Of a stretch of 64,000 bases of DNA, positions 32,561-44,759 are shown one piece after another (position 1 is the first letter of the stretch; every line of letters starts with the position of its first letter). A program made the translations under genes and the position numbers. The stretch lies in assembly GCF_024763615.1 (NCBI RefSeq), contig NC_077222.1:992001-1056000 (forward strand). The letters run 5' to 3'. This DNA is from Phlebotomus papatasi (lineage: Eukaryota; Arthropoda; Insecta; Diptera; Psychodidae). The notes beneath the pieces were generated by a model, which was given only the letters and a program-made list of their open reading frames with translations, was not told the origin of the DNA and made no database searches.

Positions 32561-32649
32561 AAAAAAAATATTGTTAATTCGTCTAATTTTCCTTTTTAGA
32601 CCCTTGAAATTTGCTTTGAAACATTTCAAATTCAGCTGAGTTATTATAA

Positions 32650-32907
32650 TCGGAAGCAGCCAAAATCCCGAAAGCCAAAATCCCGGTACATAATCCTGAA
32701 AAAGATGAAATTATTTGGAGGATAATGTGAAGAATAATTTCCCGAAACATAGAAAATTTCCCTTTGCCTCCAGCAAACGCGGGTGCAATCGTGGGAGTAG
32801 CTATGACACTTTTAAGAATTCTGGATTTTGGCTCATTCGGGATTTCGAATTTCGGGATTTTCGTGTTCGGAATTTTGACTTTCGGGATTTGGTCCGGAAT
32901 CCATAAT
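32650..32907 (+). repeat. Dispersed repeat, family F copy 2
   Basis: Partner of 26536-26697. Its left end (CCAAAATCCCGAAAG) and right end (TTTCGGGATTTGG) are inverted copies, so the family may be a foldback element. The overlapping - strand frame of 130 residues is repetitive and not a gene. Confidence 0.6.
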
Positions 32908-33202
32908 AATGACTCTTTAAACTTGAATATTTTAATTCGAAATTTTGTTCGAAATATAAATCTCTCGGTAAGCATGGCTCTATTTATTTTAGCCTAATTT
33001 CGAGTTTATGATTTATCTGAACCTTTTTTTTTTGAAAATCTGGTGCATTTTCTCGATATTAAATATAAACTGAGATCTTCTCACAAAATCCTATAGTGAA
33101 TAAATGGGTTTCATATAAAAAATACGTACCGTATATCCGCTTGAATTTCCTCTGCTGTTCGTCAGCTTTTCTTTATTTCTTGCACTTAAGGATGACCTAA
33201 AA

Positions 33203-33362
33203 CACTGGTAGAACTAAATGGATCAAATCGATTATTGTGAAAAGGATGTATCAAATTTCGAACTTTGAATACACATTTATCATATTAAAACACGTTAATT
33301 TGACCCTTCCTTTGCAAAAGGATCAAATTTGGATCAATTTGATCATTTTATTTTTACCAGTG
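33203..33362. mobile_element. MITE family O copy 1
   Basis: Starts CACTGGTAGAACTAAATGGA, ends with the inverse of CACTGGTAAAAATAAAATGA. GGATCAAAT words repeat inside. 160 bp. A relative lies at about 61786-62039. Confidence 0.6.
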
Positions 33363-33700
33363 AGTCTTCACCCTTCGGACATGGTAAATTGGATCCATGA
33401 AGATCATCTTCAAGTGCTAGAATTAAAGAAAAGCTTTCGATCAGAAGGGGAAAAGCAACCAATGGAGGACAAAGTCACCCGCATCTACGGTATCTCACTT
33501 TCCTATTCAAATTTTTATCACTAGGCATTTAAAAGTCCTTATCAATTTTTAAGTATTTATATCTAAAAATAAATTATTGACTTCCATAACTTCGAGCACA
33601 CGTTTGGAAATAAAAAATTTAAAAAATTTAAAAAATTAAGAATTATAACAGACGCAGAGACTTTTTAACCGAGGAACAAACCATAATTTAAAATAAAAAT

Positions 33701-33993
33701 TATATTGAACTGAATTTAGTTTGTTGTGATGTTCAAAAGAAGAAGAAGAAGAGTGCGCAAGAGTAGGGTAGACATATACAAAATATTTGAGAAAGGAAGG
33801 GATGAAAATTTTGATTTTGTAACATTTTCCTGATCTAAAAGATCTACCAAGGCCATTAACGTTTCGACACTCGCGGAGAAAATTAAATGAAGTCAAAATA
33901 CACAACCCTTTCTTTCTCTGACGTTTCACATATGTCTCTCACTCTTTTTCGTACTCTTCTTCTTCTTTTGAACGTTACAATAAATTCAATTTA
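33701..33993. mobile_element. Foldback element, family P copy 1
   Basis: Left arm GAACTGAATTTAG...GTTCAAAAGAAGAAGAAGA; the right arm is its inverse (TTCTTCTTCTTTTGAACG...AATTCAATTTAG). The 97-residue - strand frame here is repeat-derived. A half copy is at 36895-37047. Confidence 0.6.
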
Positions 33994-35349
33994 GATCAAT
34001 CTATTTTCTTTTTTAAAAAAGCAAGTGGGAAACGTTGAAAAAGGAAAAGGATATGAATTTTGATTTCGTAATATTTTCCTGATCTAAAGAATCTGCCGAA
34101 AGCTCAAATAAATTTTTTAGATTTTTTTTAAATAAATTAGTCATCAGCGTAGTAAAAATTTGTCTCAGAATTGAAGGGATAGTTTGATAAAAAAAAATCC
34201 CAGGTTAATGTATCGCACCCCAATTTCTTTGGAACATTGTAAATTTTTGAGAGGTATTGTGTAGATTGGGTGAAAGATTATAAAAAAAAAGAAAATTGAA
34301 AATGAAAAATAAGATAAATGGAAAAATAGTTAATTGTGCATTTTACCAAAATTGTAACAGCAAAAGAAAAACAGTTGACAATATCAAGTGACATAAAAAA
34401 TAGTGTGAAAAGAATTTTAGTAAAAGAAAAACTGAAGGAGTAAAAGAAAAATAGAATAAATTATATTTAAATAAAAATGAAGAAAAAAAATCTATTTAAA
34501 ATGAAGACCGTAACATGAATCTTTCCTGAATCGTTATAGATTTGTATTGAGAGATGACCTACAACTGAAATGTGCCATTTTGATTTTTTTTATTTTAAAA
34601 AATTGTTTTTTTTTTTAGATATTATCCTGATTATGTTTTATTTTTCACATTATAATTTTCCCTCACAACAAAATTTTAAAAGGAGAAAAAATTGTGAAAC
34701 TATTGGGAACTTTTAATTGAGACTTTTTATGTATGATTGCAAAGTGAAAGAAATAAAAAGTATTCGACAAACATGAATATTTAGGAGCATTTCTATCTCT
34801 TTTGTCCAGTAATTTGTCCAGGGCTTCAAAATGCCAGATAATCCTATTTGGGAATTTGGCACTTGAAGTAGCAATTTGGCTTTCTTAGCTGTTCCACCCA
34901 CTTTTCTGCAAATATGCAGTCGCAGCATGACTTCATACTCAATTTCAGAGACACTGGCCTTTAGGAATATTTTGGCAAACAACAAAGGATTTAACCCTTT
35001 TGTGAACTTCTCTAAAAGTCAAGAAATTCAGCACATTTTGCATACGAATTCCGCTGAAAATTCCCATCTCCTGCCGTGAGACGGAAGCTTCAAATAATTG
35101 TCTTCAGGTAGAACGAGAATCAAAGAAATTTCACCGACATAAATCTCAAGATGATTATGCAAATTTCTATTTGCAGAAAATTTATGAAAAAAAAAGAATA
35201 CCAAATTGCATTTAACAGCAAAAAAAAACAAAGAGCTTAACTAAATGCCAAGAGGCATTTGACCGATAATGAAATTGATGTGGTTCTCCATCCCAAAATT
35301 ATCAATTCGTGAAGCTTATTTAATATGATCGATTTCTAATTCACTGTTT
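33994..35349. other. AT-rich intergenic DNA
   Basis: Purine-rich, A-run-rich sequence to about 34500, then mixed sequence to 35250. TTTCCTGATCTAAA near 34076 is a leftover of family P. Frames of 60-90 residues on both strands look random. Nothing else seen. Confidence 0.4.
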
Positions 35350-36090
35350 TAACTTTGTAGGTGGTACAAAATGATATATTTGAGCCATCAACGGAGAACA
35401 TCATGAATAACCCAAAATTGATTAATTGATATTTCCCATGCGTTAATTCAACCATGCGCCTAGTTTATGGGGCTTTCAATACAAAAACTATTTAATTGCC
35501 TCATTGACTTATTTTGCGTAAATTATTTTCAAATTAACAAGTGTGAGATGATTGAAAGCACCAGATAACTTTTTTTATTTCTTAAATTCTCCTCACCATT
35601 CTGCAAGAAGTAATTTTTTTGTACTGCCCAAAAACACCATCCAAAAATGGAAATGGAGTATTGAACGAGTCTCTTCATTGATTTTTCGTCCATCATTGTT
35701 TCCATTCTTCATGACAAGGAGGGTTTTCTGGGCGAGGAAAAAGAATTGAGTGAGGAGGAAAAAAAGAAACCTCGAGGGAAAAACAGCATTTTCGCATTGT
35801 TGAAGCACCCTTCAGACATGCAAAAACGCCTGTGAGAGAGAGCTTTTCCCGTTCGCCACAATGGAGGGAAAATGGGAGTTAACGGAGAGAAAAGGAGGGT
35901 GAAAATGTTACTTGAAAGTCTTTCAATCGGAACGACGAATATTGGTCCTGAAATACAGAAATCCACACATCGTTACACTCACTCGTTCAACGCGCACACA
36001 TCACACAAAGTACTGCACTCTGGGATGATGATTAATTACGCGTATTTACTACGCATGCTACTGCAGCGCCACTAGTGTAAATTTCTAAAA
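35350..36090. promoter_or_regulatory. Intergenic single-copy island
   Basis: A compositionally mixed block with two TGATTAAT words (35418-35425 and 36029-36036) and a CA-rich stretch. No supported gene. Candidate Hox regulatory DNA, inferred from composition only. Confidence 0.25.
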
Positions 36091-36167
36091 GCTTCGATGT
36101 TCTTTGGCCAATTAAATTTTGGCATTATGTAAATAAACTGTAAAAAGTTAAAATTTAGCAGTAAAAA

Positions 36168-36424
36168 TTTTTTGAAACAGTGATATTATCTTGGGATTAC
36201 TTCTTGGGATTACGTACCAAGCGAACAGAATTCTGTTCAATCACTTTCAGTGATATTATCGTCCAAATATACACAACATAATAAACACAGCAAAGTAATA
36301 AAGGGCTTTTCCTTCTATCTGCAACAATTTTAAATGTTAAAAATATAAATTAGACAAATTTTTGGAAAGATTTAAGTTTTTACTGTCCATTTTGAATTTT
36401 TCACTGCTCGTTTGTTTTTTGCCT
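36168..36424 (+). repeat. Dispersed repeat, family L copy 2
   Basis: AAACAGTGATATTATC, AATAAAGGGCTTTTCC and TTTACTGTCCATTTTG match 3040-3250 in order and orientation. CAGTGATATTATC occurs twice (about 36177 and 36247), so about 70 bases seem duplicated or inserted here. Confidence 0.55.
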
Positions 36425-36894
36425 TAAATTATCCCTTCGGTCAGTAAAATATTAAATCGGTCAGTACCAGTCAGTACCAGTAAAAATAATACAGTGACCA
36501 TAAGGACACTTTAGAATAGTGTAAGAAGCATAATTAAGTGACAGAATTAGAAAAAAAAAAGATTACTAAGAGCCAATGCAGTCACCCACATCTACGATAA
36601 ATAATTCAAAGTAACCAGTTTAAATACATTTTGGTCAGTAAAAATAGTACTAAGTCATTTGAAAACCTCTTTTAACTAATCTGAATGTGATTGGAAACTT
36701 CTTCGTTTTCTCTTACTCTGTCGATTAATTTTCCGTTACTAACTATTTGTTATAAAAATACTGTTCAATCTGCAGCAACCTTATAAACTTATATCAGTAG
36801 GGTTTTATTGCTATTAATAGCTTCAGAGCCATTAAGTTCTCTAGGAAAATGACAAAAGAAACTGTCAAAACCTTCGAAATGTCAATGGCACACC

Positions 36895-37047
36895 ATTTAG
36901 ATCAGGAAAATTTCATAAAGCCAAACTTCACATCCTTTTCTTCCTTAAGGTTTTGCATATGTCTGTCCTACTCTTTCGCAATCTTCTTCTTTTTCTTTTG
37001 AACATCACAGCACATTAAATTTAGTTCAGTTCAATTTTGAGAATGAA
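36895..37047. mobile_element. Family P half copy
   Basis: GATCAGGAAAATTTCATAA to TTTTGAACATCACAGCACAT matches one arm and centre of the element at 33701-33993. The other arm is missing. Confidence 0.5.
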
Positions 37048-37680
37048 AGAATGGGACATACTAATGCAAATCGTTTGAGACCGAAAGGATGGGAATTTTT
37101 ATTTCATGAAACTATACCGAGCTGAAAGGTGTACCATGGAATAAAAATATTTGATAAGCAGTAAAGCAATAATTTTACCCGGTAAAATACTAAATTTTGG
37201 ATGGTAAAGTTTTCAAAATAGTAAATTTCGGTTAGTAAAAAGGCGAGATTTGTTTAAAAATGTTTCTAGTTCAAACAGCTAAAATGTTTTTAGATTTGAA
37301 GATGCTTGCAGACAGAATTTAAATTTAAATTTAGATTAGTGACTACTAATCAAATTTGTATTTTTTGCAGCCTATGTTTATTTTATTATACTGTTCAACA
37401 GTTCAGTATCGTATTAAAAATAAATAACTACCGTTTCTCTTCAGAAATTAAAGGGAATTTTTTTCAGGTCATTTTAATAAAGAAAAAATTTTGCAGAATC
37501 CAATTTAAAATTCTAAATAATCTCTTTGGGCTTTTTGTAGCCAATATAATTTAGTTACCTGATATAAAGTCTCCAAATTTTTCTTAAATAAATTCCTATT
37601 TAATTTAGTATTTTCTCTTTCGATCTAAAAAAGAACGAAAAATTTTAATAAACCACTTTTTCTAAATTAATTTTGCTGAA
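37048..37680. other. AT-rich intergenic DNA
   Basis: I see no gene or defined repeat; the 82-residue frame at 37306-37554 is AT-rich and looks random. Confidence 0.4.
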
Positions 37681-37682
37681 TA

Positions 37683-37893
37683 GAGGAGACCGGAGCAGAA
37701 TTAGCCAGCAAATGAAATTTTTTTTACGTATAATTTAGAAAAATCTTTGTAACAGTCTGATAAATATTTCATTGAATAGGAAGGGATGTGTTTTCTTCGA
37801 ATAAGTAGTGATTTCTGCAATATTCCTTCTGAGGTAGGCTATAGCATCCCACTGTCTAATACCATGCGTGGCTAATTCTGTCCCAGTTTCCCC
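37683..37893. mobile_element. MITE family D copy 2 (intact)
   Basis: Starts GAGGAGACCGGAGCAGAATT, ends with the inverse of GGGGAAACTGGGACAGAATT, flanked by TA (37681-37682, 37894-37895). 211 bp, the size expected for the unsplit family. Confidence 0.75.
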
Positions 37894-38464
37894 TACTATT
37901 TATTGATATTAGCAAGGTCCAGTAGACTTATATAGAAATAACTAAACTCATTCAATTTTTTAAGGAAATCTTTAAAATTAAAATAATTAAGAGAAACAGT
38001 TGCATTAAAAGTATCGAAATTTAGAACATGAGAGTACTAAACATATTCTTAATGTAAATTTGTCTTTGATTCTATGAAAAAAAGTGAATATTAATCATCG
38101 AGAAGAAAAAATAAATAAAACTGCCACAGAAACAATTTTAGTACAGACATGTACTATTTTTTTTAATCAACTAATATAATTTTAATATTTTTAATAGTGC
38201 AATCAGGACCTGAAGTAATCGTATTATATTATTTTAATACAGTTATTTCAGGAAATTATCTAAACTTAGGTGAAATAAATAAAATTGCTGTACTAAAAGT
38301 TTCTAAATCGAATAGTACCTTAATTTTGAATAAGACTGTACTAAATCAACTTCAGATGTAAATTTGTCATGGTTCTGTGAATTGATATATAATGTTGGTC
38401 ATTAAAAGTACAAAAACATAAACAGAACTGTGGCAAAAATAGTTTTAGTACATTCATGCACTAA

Positions 38465-38500
38465 AAATAGTTTTAGTACATTAATGTACTAAAACTATTT
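38465..38500. repeat. 36-bp perfect palindrome
   Basis: AAATAGTTTTAGTACATT followed by its exact complement. The half-site AAAATAGTTTTAGTACATT also occurs just before it (about 38436-38454). It sits in AT-rich DNA (37900-38640) with no gene. Hairpin-forming; function unknown. Confidence 0.75.
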
Positions 38501-38639
38501 GTGTATAATTGCTCTATAAAATCATTTTGAAAGCAAAATACCAAGAAATTATTTTAATATTTATACTAAGTTCCTTAAAAATTCTTGCTCCATTTAACAT
38601 AAAAACAATTAGTGTCGGAGTTTTGCATAAGAACACGTT

Positions 38640-39770
38640 TTAAATTGAAATCACACGTCTTGTAAATGCTTATCTCCTGTAACAATTCCAGCAGACTTCC
38701 GTGGATTATAAATTCAATTACCAAGATCACAGACCTTCAATTGCGTGCTAATGTTTTCGCTGAAGGTGTAATTCTTGCAATTACCTTATAATCTCATGCA
38801 ATCGTCGCCTCATTAAGTGCAAGAGAGATCATCATGGAGAATATTCTACACTTAAAGAGGGAATATTCTACACGGCATCAGACCTTAAAGTTAGTTCTTC
38901 GACCCCTTGATGATGGTGAAATGGAAGAAATTTTCCCCCTCGTCCATGGCGAAAGTCTGTCGTCCAATTCCCACATGTTTCCTCACATGAAAAGTCCCTC
39001 CTCAACCGAAGGGTTTGGAATTAGGATCTGGAGAAGGGTATTCGGGAAACTCTCGAAATGGCTGTAATGCCTAATTATTTTGAGGATACTCAGGGTGGAA
39101 TTTCTGCAATCCAAGTTGAGAGTTCGTGATGTCTTTGATGGTCAAATTGGATTTGGGAGTAATCTCTGCGTCTGGACGCTTTTTCTCGCCCCCTTGAGAG
39201 CTGTTGATGGCCATTTTCGCCACTCATTGTCCGAAATGTTACCACCAGTTCTAATTCCACATGACAGTTGGCTCTCGAGGGAGTTTCCATACCTCCATCC
39301 AGCGACTGGATTAGTCCCAGACAAAAGGAGAGCTGTGCCCAAGATCACAAAAGCATACGCTCGCAGCATCCAATATTCCATGGTTGATGAGCTCCAAATT
39401 AATTCTTATTGTGGAGAATTTATTCAGAGACTCTTTGCCCCCCACGCTTCATTCAATGACCATCAAAGGCCTTATGGAGGCAAAATGAATTCTTCTTCAG
39501 CACTTTTGACAGCTTTTCAAGAAATACACCAGACACTCTCTGTGCCCACTGAGAAAAGAATCTTGGTACAATCGACTGTGAACATTAGTTGAGCATGAAC
39601 AGGATTGAGATCTCATTAATCTTTTATTAATTTCACATTTTATGCTCTTGATAAAGTTTAAGCTCCTAAGCGAAAATAATTTTTATCGAATTGATTTCAC
39701 TAATTGATAACACACTTAACAGAGTAAGTGCTTATTAAGCACTTAGTAAGCACTTAATTTAATGCAATGT
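38640..39770. promoter_or_regulatory. Intergenic island with a 170-residue open frame
   Basis: A mixed-composition, repeat-poor block. On the + strand frames 38834-39067 (77 residues) and 39080-39592 (170 residues) are open, but I recognise no domain, signal peptide or family, and opposite-strand frames overlap them. Regulatory DNA seems likelier than a gene. The last 45 bases (AAGCACTTAGTAAGCACTT...) resemble 22340-22380. Confidence 0.3.
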
Positions 39771-39776
39771 AAATAC

Positions 39777-39990
39777 ACTGGGTGTCAAAAGTTTGTTGCC
39801 TCATGTATGTTCGGGAAACCAGGTGCAAAAATGATAGAAAAAATTACTTTCCCAAATTTTTCTTTTTTCAAATGAATTCCCTGTAATCAGTAAATCTTAT
39901 TTATATATTAAAAAAAATATTTCATATAAAAAATTATTGTTTTAAAAAAGTTGATCATTCTTCATGCGTCAAAAGTTTGTTGCCCCAATT
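39777..39990. mobile_element. Orphan Tc1-like end with IR/DR pattern
   Basis: After a TA (39774-39775), CACTGGGTGTCAAAAG begins. GTCAAAAGTTTGTTGCC occurs at 39784-39800 and again at 39968-39984, 184 bases apart. Paired direct repeats inside one long terminal repeat are typical of IR/DR Tc1-like transposons. No second end or transposase is visible. Confidence 0.5.
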
Positions 39991-40106
39991 TGAAAAGTAA
40001 AATTTGAAATTTTTGACACTTACAGTATATGAAAAAAAGCTTTTATGTTAACTTTGTGTAAATAGAAAAATAACTATAAAAATTTGAGACTTTTAAAAAG
40101 GTTATA

Positions 40107-40746
40107 GGGTAACGTGTGGTATTACGGGACACTTTTTAGCACTTTCAAGTTTCGAACAGCTTAACGACTTCTCAAATTATTTTTTTCTTTGTTGATACAA
40201 ATATTTGTGTACCTTATGCTATCCAGAATAAGATTCTGATCGAGAAATGTTGGAAAATGCATAATTTTTTATAAAAAATAGCAAAATATGTAAAAAAGTA
40301 AAAGTAGTATAGTTCGGGACAGTTGTGTATTTCGGGACAGACAAAAGTCGCTATAATGCAAATAAATTTCACCGGACCTGATTATTAACCTTCAAGTAGA
40401 AGGTCTAAACTTCATTCTTTCATAAAAATTTTGTTTAAATTTCACTTGTAAAGTGACTTAAATCGAAAAAAACTAAGTACTATTTGTGTTGACGTCTACA
40501 AAATTGACCATACTGAAGGTTTTGCAAAAAGTGGAATGTGACACTCAAAATTCACGCATATTTCACACTATAAATTAAATAAAATTTTAACAAGTTTTAT
40601 GTTTATCTGATACGTAAAGAGCTTAATATTTCATATAGAACTTAAAAATAATTAGAAAACAAATATTTATAGCATTTTTTATGTGTCCCAAAATACCCAC
40701 ATTATGTCCCGAAAAGCACCTTGTCCACAAATACCACACGTTACCC
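40107..40746. mobile_element. MITE with GGGTAACGTGTGGTAT ends
   Basis: Starts GGGTAACGTGTGGTATT, ends with its exact inverse, flanked by TA (40105-40106, 40747-40748). Internal words GGGACA / TGTCCC are inverted. 640 bp, no ORF. Confidence 0.75.
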
Positions 40747-41169
40747 TATAATAAAAATTGTAAAATTAATTATATTTGTCAGTTTAATTTTAAATAATTA
40801 TTTAGCATTTTAATTTTTTTTATATGAAATTGAATAGTTATTCTTAACCAATTTAATTATATTAACTAAACATTTTGACTTGTAGCATAGCTCCTTGACA
40901 TACTTAGTAACATTTACTAGTCTTTATTTATATTGACTGAACAAGTTTTTTAACTGAACCAGTCTTTTGTTAGAATAACAAAACATTATTTATTCTTACT
41001 AAGGTGTCAAACTACTCCACAATTCAACGTAAATTAATTTTTCAATACAGTTAATTATCATCCGCTTTTAAAGCATTAATGCTACTAGTTCTGTATTGGA
41101 AACTCTTGATTATTGTTCAGTTGTCCCAAAAACCAAATTCACAGCCAGTGGATTCAACTAATTTTTCCT

Positions 41170-41860
41170 ATCTGTGCTTCTATTGAAAAACAGGCAACAA
41201 TATATTGAGAAATTGGATTCCATCGTGCCTTCCACTTTTTTTTACCAATTGCTCTCTCCATCCTCAACTTCTTTCAAAATTCTGTTCCTTGTGCCTTTTT
41301 TGGGCAATTTGGACATAACACAAAATGGAGGATTTCATAAATCCCTCAACCCGGAAAATCCACCCTTGGCATAGGGCATCCTCCGGGGAATAATTGCACG
41401 ATCGAATGATTTTCTGTAGCGCTTGACTTAATTCCTCAGGGGGCCCAGGGAAATGTCCAAAAGGACGTCAAAAGGAGGGCATGGGATGGAAGAAAAAAAA
41501 AAGAGGCAGAGACTATTCATGAAGGAAGGATAAGTATCCCATGGTAAAGTGTTTGATGTGAGCGAATGGGAAAAGACAGTGGTGTATTGCCATCGGGATC
41601 ATTAATCAAATGGTGTGCAGAGTGCAAAAGCAACCGTGGAGCTCTGACATGTGATGTATATTTAGACATTTCTCCGTAAAAAATGTGATTCAAGATTTTT
41701 CACAATGCACTGGATTATTAAAAGGAATCAATTCTATCAAGGGACGCTTACATAGCCTGTGTTGGCTTTTGCGATTAAACTTTGTTACAACTTTGCAATC
41801 AATTAAGGGAAGGTTTATGAAGGTTCGTTTCTGAATCTGATCTAGGGAAATATATATATA
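41170..41860. promoter_or_regulatory. Intergenic single-copy island
   Basis: Mixed-composition DNA between AT-rich flanks (40750-41165 and 41870-42700, where I see nothing defined). Contains ATTAATCA at 41601-41608. The 66-residue frame at 41174-41374 is not recognisable. Confidence 0.25.
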
Positions 41861-42709
41861 TTTTAATAGCTAGTCCTGTATTTAACATTTCCTGAAAAGG
41901 GCTATTGATCAATTTCGTTAAGAAACGTACGAAAAAAATCGAGTGGTACAAAATTTACGACCTCTGAAGCTGCAAAAACATCCCCTATTTTATTTCGAAA
42001 ATTTGAAAATTTAAACTTAATTTAAGTTTATTCAATTTTAACGCCTTAGAATAGTCTCATTCGATACCTATGTGAAATGGGTATTTCTTTATTGAAACTC
42101 ATCAATATAAGTGGATTACTTGAAAACAATGAATTAAATCATAAGGTTGTGACATAGATAATGTAAATGAAAATTTAGTAGTGTTAAAAAGTAAATTGTT
42201 AAAAGTGCCATTTGGAGCATGTTCCCAATTAGGCTATTCTAACCTAATAGAAAATGTCTTACATTACTGATATATTAAATAAAATGAGCCTGATAATATA
42301 AAATTAATTTGTTTCATTTACTTTGACGAAATTGGTATTTAGGATTTTCTTTTAAAGCATTCCACAAGGAAAAGTGATTTTCATGTGGATTAAGTAAAGA
42401 GCTTAGGTATTCTTGAAAAGATTAATTATATTACTATTTAAAAACGCAAAACAATTTTAGGGGTTATTCCTTGATTTTCTGTTTAGGAAAAATATTTTTC
42501 ATGCAAAAATTTAAGCGATATGCAGATCCTTAAAATGTTCTTCTAAAATATAATTAGGTTAATTTTTCATAATGAACATTTTCAGTTGTTAAATTCTTCT
42601 ATTATATTAAAAGGTAGTTTTTAAGAAAACACTTAGGCAACTTCGAAAGAAAAGCAATTAAATAAATATAAAAAAAAAGTTCTAAACTGGAATTTTCTTA
42701 TTAAGTTTA

Positions 42710-42906
42710 GAGGGAAGTGGGGCAACTTTGAAATTGGGATTTTCACCTATTTTTAAATAAAATTGAGCTTTATCGTGATATAATTTAGCTGCACAAACAG
42801 ATTGAGAAGCTAAATTGCATTATGTTATGGCTCAGTTCCACTTAAACATAGGTGAAAAATATCATTTTCAAAGATGCCCCATTTTCAAAGGTGCCCCACT
42901 TTCCCT
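42710..42906. mobile_element. MITE family G copy 3
   Basis: Starts GAGGGAAGTGGGGCAAC and ends GGTGCCCCACTTTCCCT; TA precedes it. Its interior is more diverged from the copies at 8901 and 50337. Confidence 0.6.
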
Positions 42907-43410
42907 TATTGGTTATTTATTTATTTTCGCCACCTGATGGACAAAATAAAATGTTATCAATTGTTTTAGTATGACTATGTAATTTTTATAAAGGATCTCA
43001 TAACATTGATTTTGGTCAAAATAGGCTTCAATCTATTTTATTGTTTTATTTACCTTCAATTTGTTTTATTAAATGGAAAAATGAGAGGTTCACTGTATAT
43101 CTCTGTAAAAGAATTATAACCCAAAAAGGATACTTTTAATCAAAGCACTTGGATGAAAATGATTTTTCTTGAAAAATCACCTCAATTGTCCAAGCACAGG
43201 ATCCCATTACGGTGAAACCTTCAAAGTAATATTAATTCGAATCCCTTAAGGGGAGTCATGGGTCAAAAGGACTGGAAAACACCATATTTTCTATATTTTT
43301 TCGACAAAAGGAAATATTTTTATTTCTTAAAAATATTGCAACATTTAAACTATATTTTCTGAAATTTTCATTCAAAAATATTTCAAATTCAGCCGATTTT
43401 CGGAGACTTA

Positions 43411-43644
43411 CAGTAGATTCTCGTTCAATCGGCTCTTTTTGAATCGTACGAAAAATTTTGTTGGCTATTTTCACACTTGATTTTGAAGCAAATTTACTCA
43501 AATTCGTAGTAGTTCTTCCTATTTTATCGTGATTCTTTATAATTGAGCGCTTTTTGTGGAATTTACAATGACTTTAACGCCCAAGTCTTTCGATAATTTG
43601 GATAACATTTTACCCCATATGCCCGATTGAGAGAGAGCCTACTG
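43411..43644. mobile_element. CAGTAG-ended MITE, nested
   Basis: Starts CAGTAGATTCTCGTTCAATC and ends with the inverse of CAGTAGGCTCTCTCTCAATC, flanked by TA (43409-43410, 43645-43646). 234 bp; termini of the Tc1-mariner-pogo type. Confidence 0.65.
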
Positions 43645-43904
43645 TATTTTGAAAAAAAAAAAAATGTTTTTCCGTGGACATGATTTCTCAGAGTGCATTC
43701 ATCAAAAATCAAAACTAAATATTTTCTGTTAGTTGATGAGTTAATCTCGTACTTGAATGGTAGATATTTTTTAAATGAAATTTGGATTTTTGGCAAAATT
43801 TTATAGAAAAAATGCAATTTTCGGCGTATTTTACATCAGGTTTTGCCTTGCAAAATAAGTTGTGATCAAGATAAAAAAAATTTACTGTTCCAGTACGACA
43901 TTAC

Positions 43905-44042
43905 CCCTTTAAGGACGATTGGGTCGCTGATGACCCAAAAAGAAAATTTCTCCTACGGACTTACAAAGCTATGTTTCGCTCTGAAAAGTCAGAAAAATTT
44001 TTTTTTCTGACCCCTAATTTTTATCCTTTCATCCTTAAAGGG
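43905..44042. mobile_element. piggyBac-like MITE, short copy
   Basis: Starts CCCTTTAAGGACGA and ends with the inverse of CCCTTTAAGGATGA. The right flank is TTAA (44043-44046); the left is TTAC, probably a mutated TTAA. 138 bp; shares termini with 791-1235. Confidence 0.6.
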
Positions 44043-44515
44043 TTAACTCATCAACTAGCAGGAAATATCTAGTTTTTTTGAAGTCAGATGAATATTCTCT
44101 AAGAAATCTTGTCCTCCGAAAGATATGTAATTTTTCAAAAACTGTTTCCAAAAATCAGGTCCCAACGACTGAATTTTTAAAATTTTGAAATGAAAATTTC
44201 AGAAAATATAGTTAAAATGTTATACTTTTATATGCTCAAGACCTCGAATTAAATTTTTGTTTAGTTGATCAAAGATACCAAGACCAAGGAAATATACTGT
44301 TTTTTTTTTAGTATACGCGACCCACGTAACCCCTTAAAGAGATCAACCCTTCAGCATATATGCCCTAGACACATTTACGACTTAAGCCGAGAGACTACTT
44401 AGTGAAAAATGATGGAAATGTAGTTTAACCATTATTTCTAATTTAATTAAGCTCAGCTGCCTCTCGGCTAATCCTCAGGTCTGTCAAGGCCCATACTTTA
44501 GTAGGGAAAGCTATA

Positions 44516-44747
44516 AGGGAAAGCTCGCTACCTTCGGATAATTTATGCTTCGCACAAACCATTTTATTTCAATGTGTTATAAATGAATTTGGTCCATTAT
44601 AATATAATATTATATTTTAATAGCTATTCCGGCTATTCCAATGCCTCAAATTTTCGGAAAAGAGCTATGGGTGAAATCCATAAGGAACATAGAGAAAAAA
44701 TTGAATTGTCCGAAGCTTGAGTTGTCTGAAAGTAGCGTACTTTATCC
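44516..44747. mobile_element. MITE family A copy 3, opposite orientation
   Basis: Starts AGGGAAAGCTCGCTACCTTC, flanked by TA. The interior (AATTTGGTCCATTATAAT) is the reverse complement of copies 1 and 2. 232 bp; the right end is eroded (ACTTTATCC). Confidence 0.7.
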
Positions 44748-44759
44748 TATAGATTTCAT

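Larger units (their letters stand above)
43246..44337. mobile_element. Foldback element with two nested MITEs
   Basis: Outer ends CTTAAGGGGAGTCATGGGTC and the inverse of CTTTAAGGGGTTACGTGGGT. AACTATATTTTCTGAAATTT (about 43348) faces its inverse near 44200. Two further elements sit inside at 43411-43644 and 43905-44042. The 81- and 84-residue - strand frames are derived from the repeats. Confidence 0.55.

Noticed and set aside
39080..39592. A 170-residue open frame in an intergenic island
   Set aside because: No domain, signal or similarity that I recognise; - strand frames overlap it. Kept only as a comment on the island.
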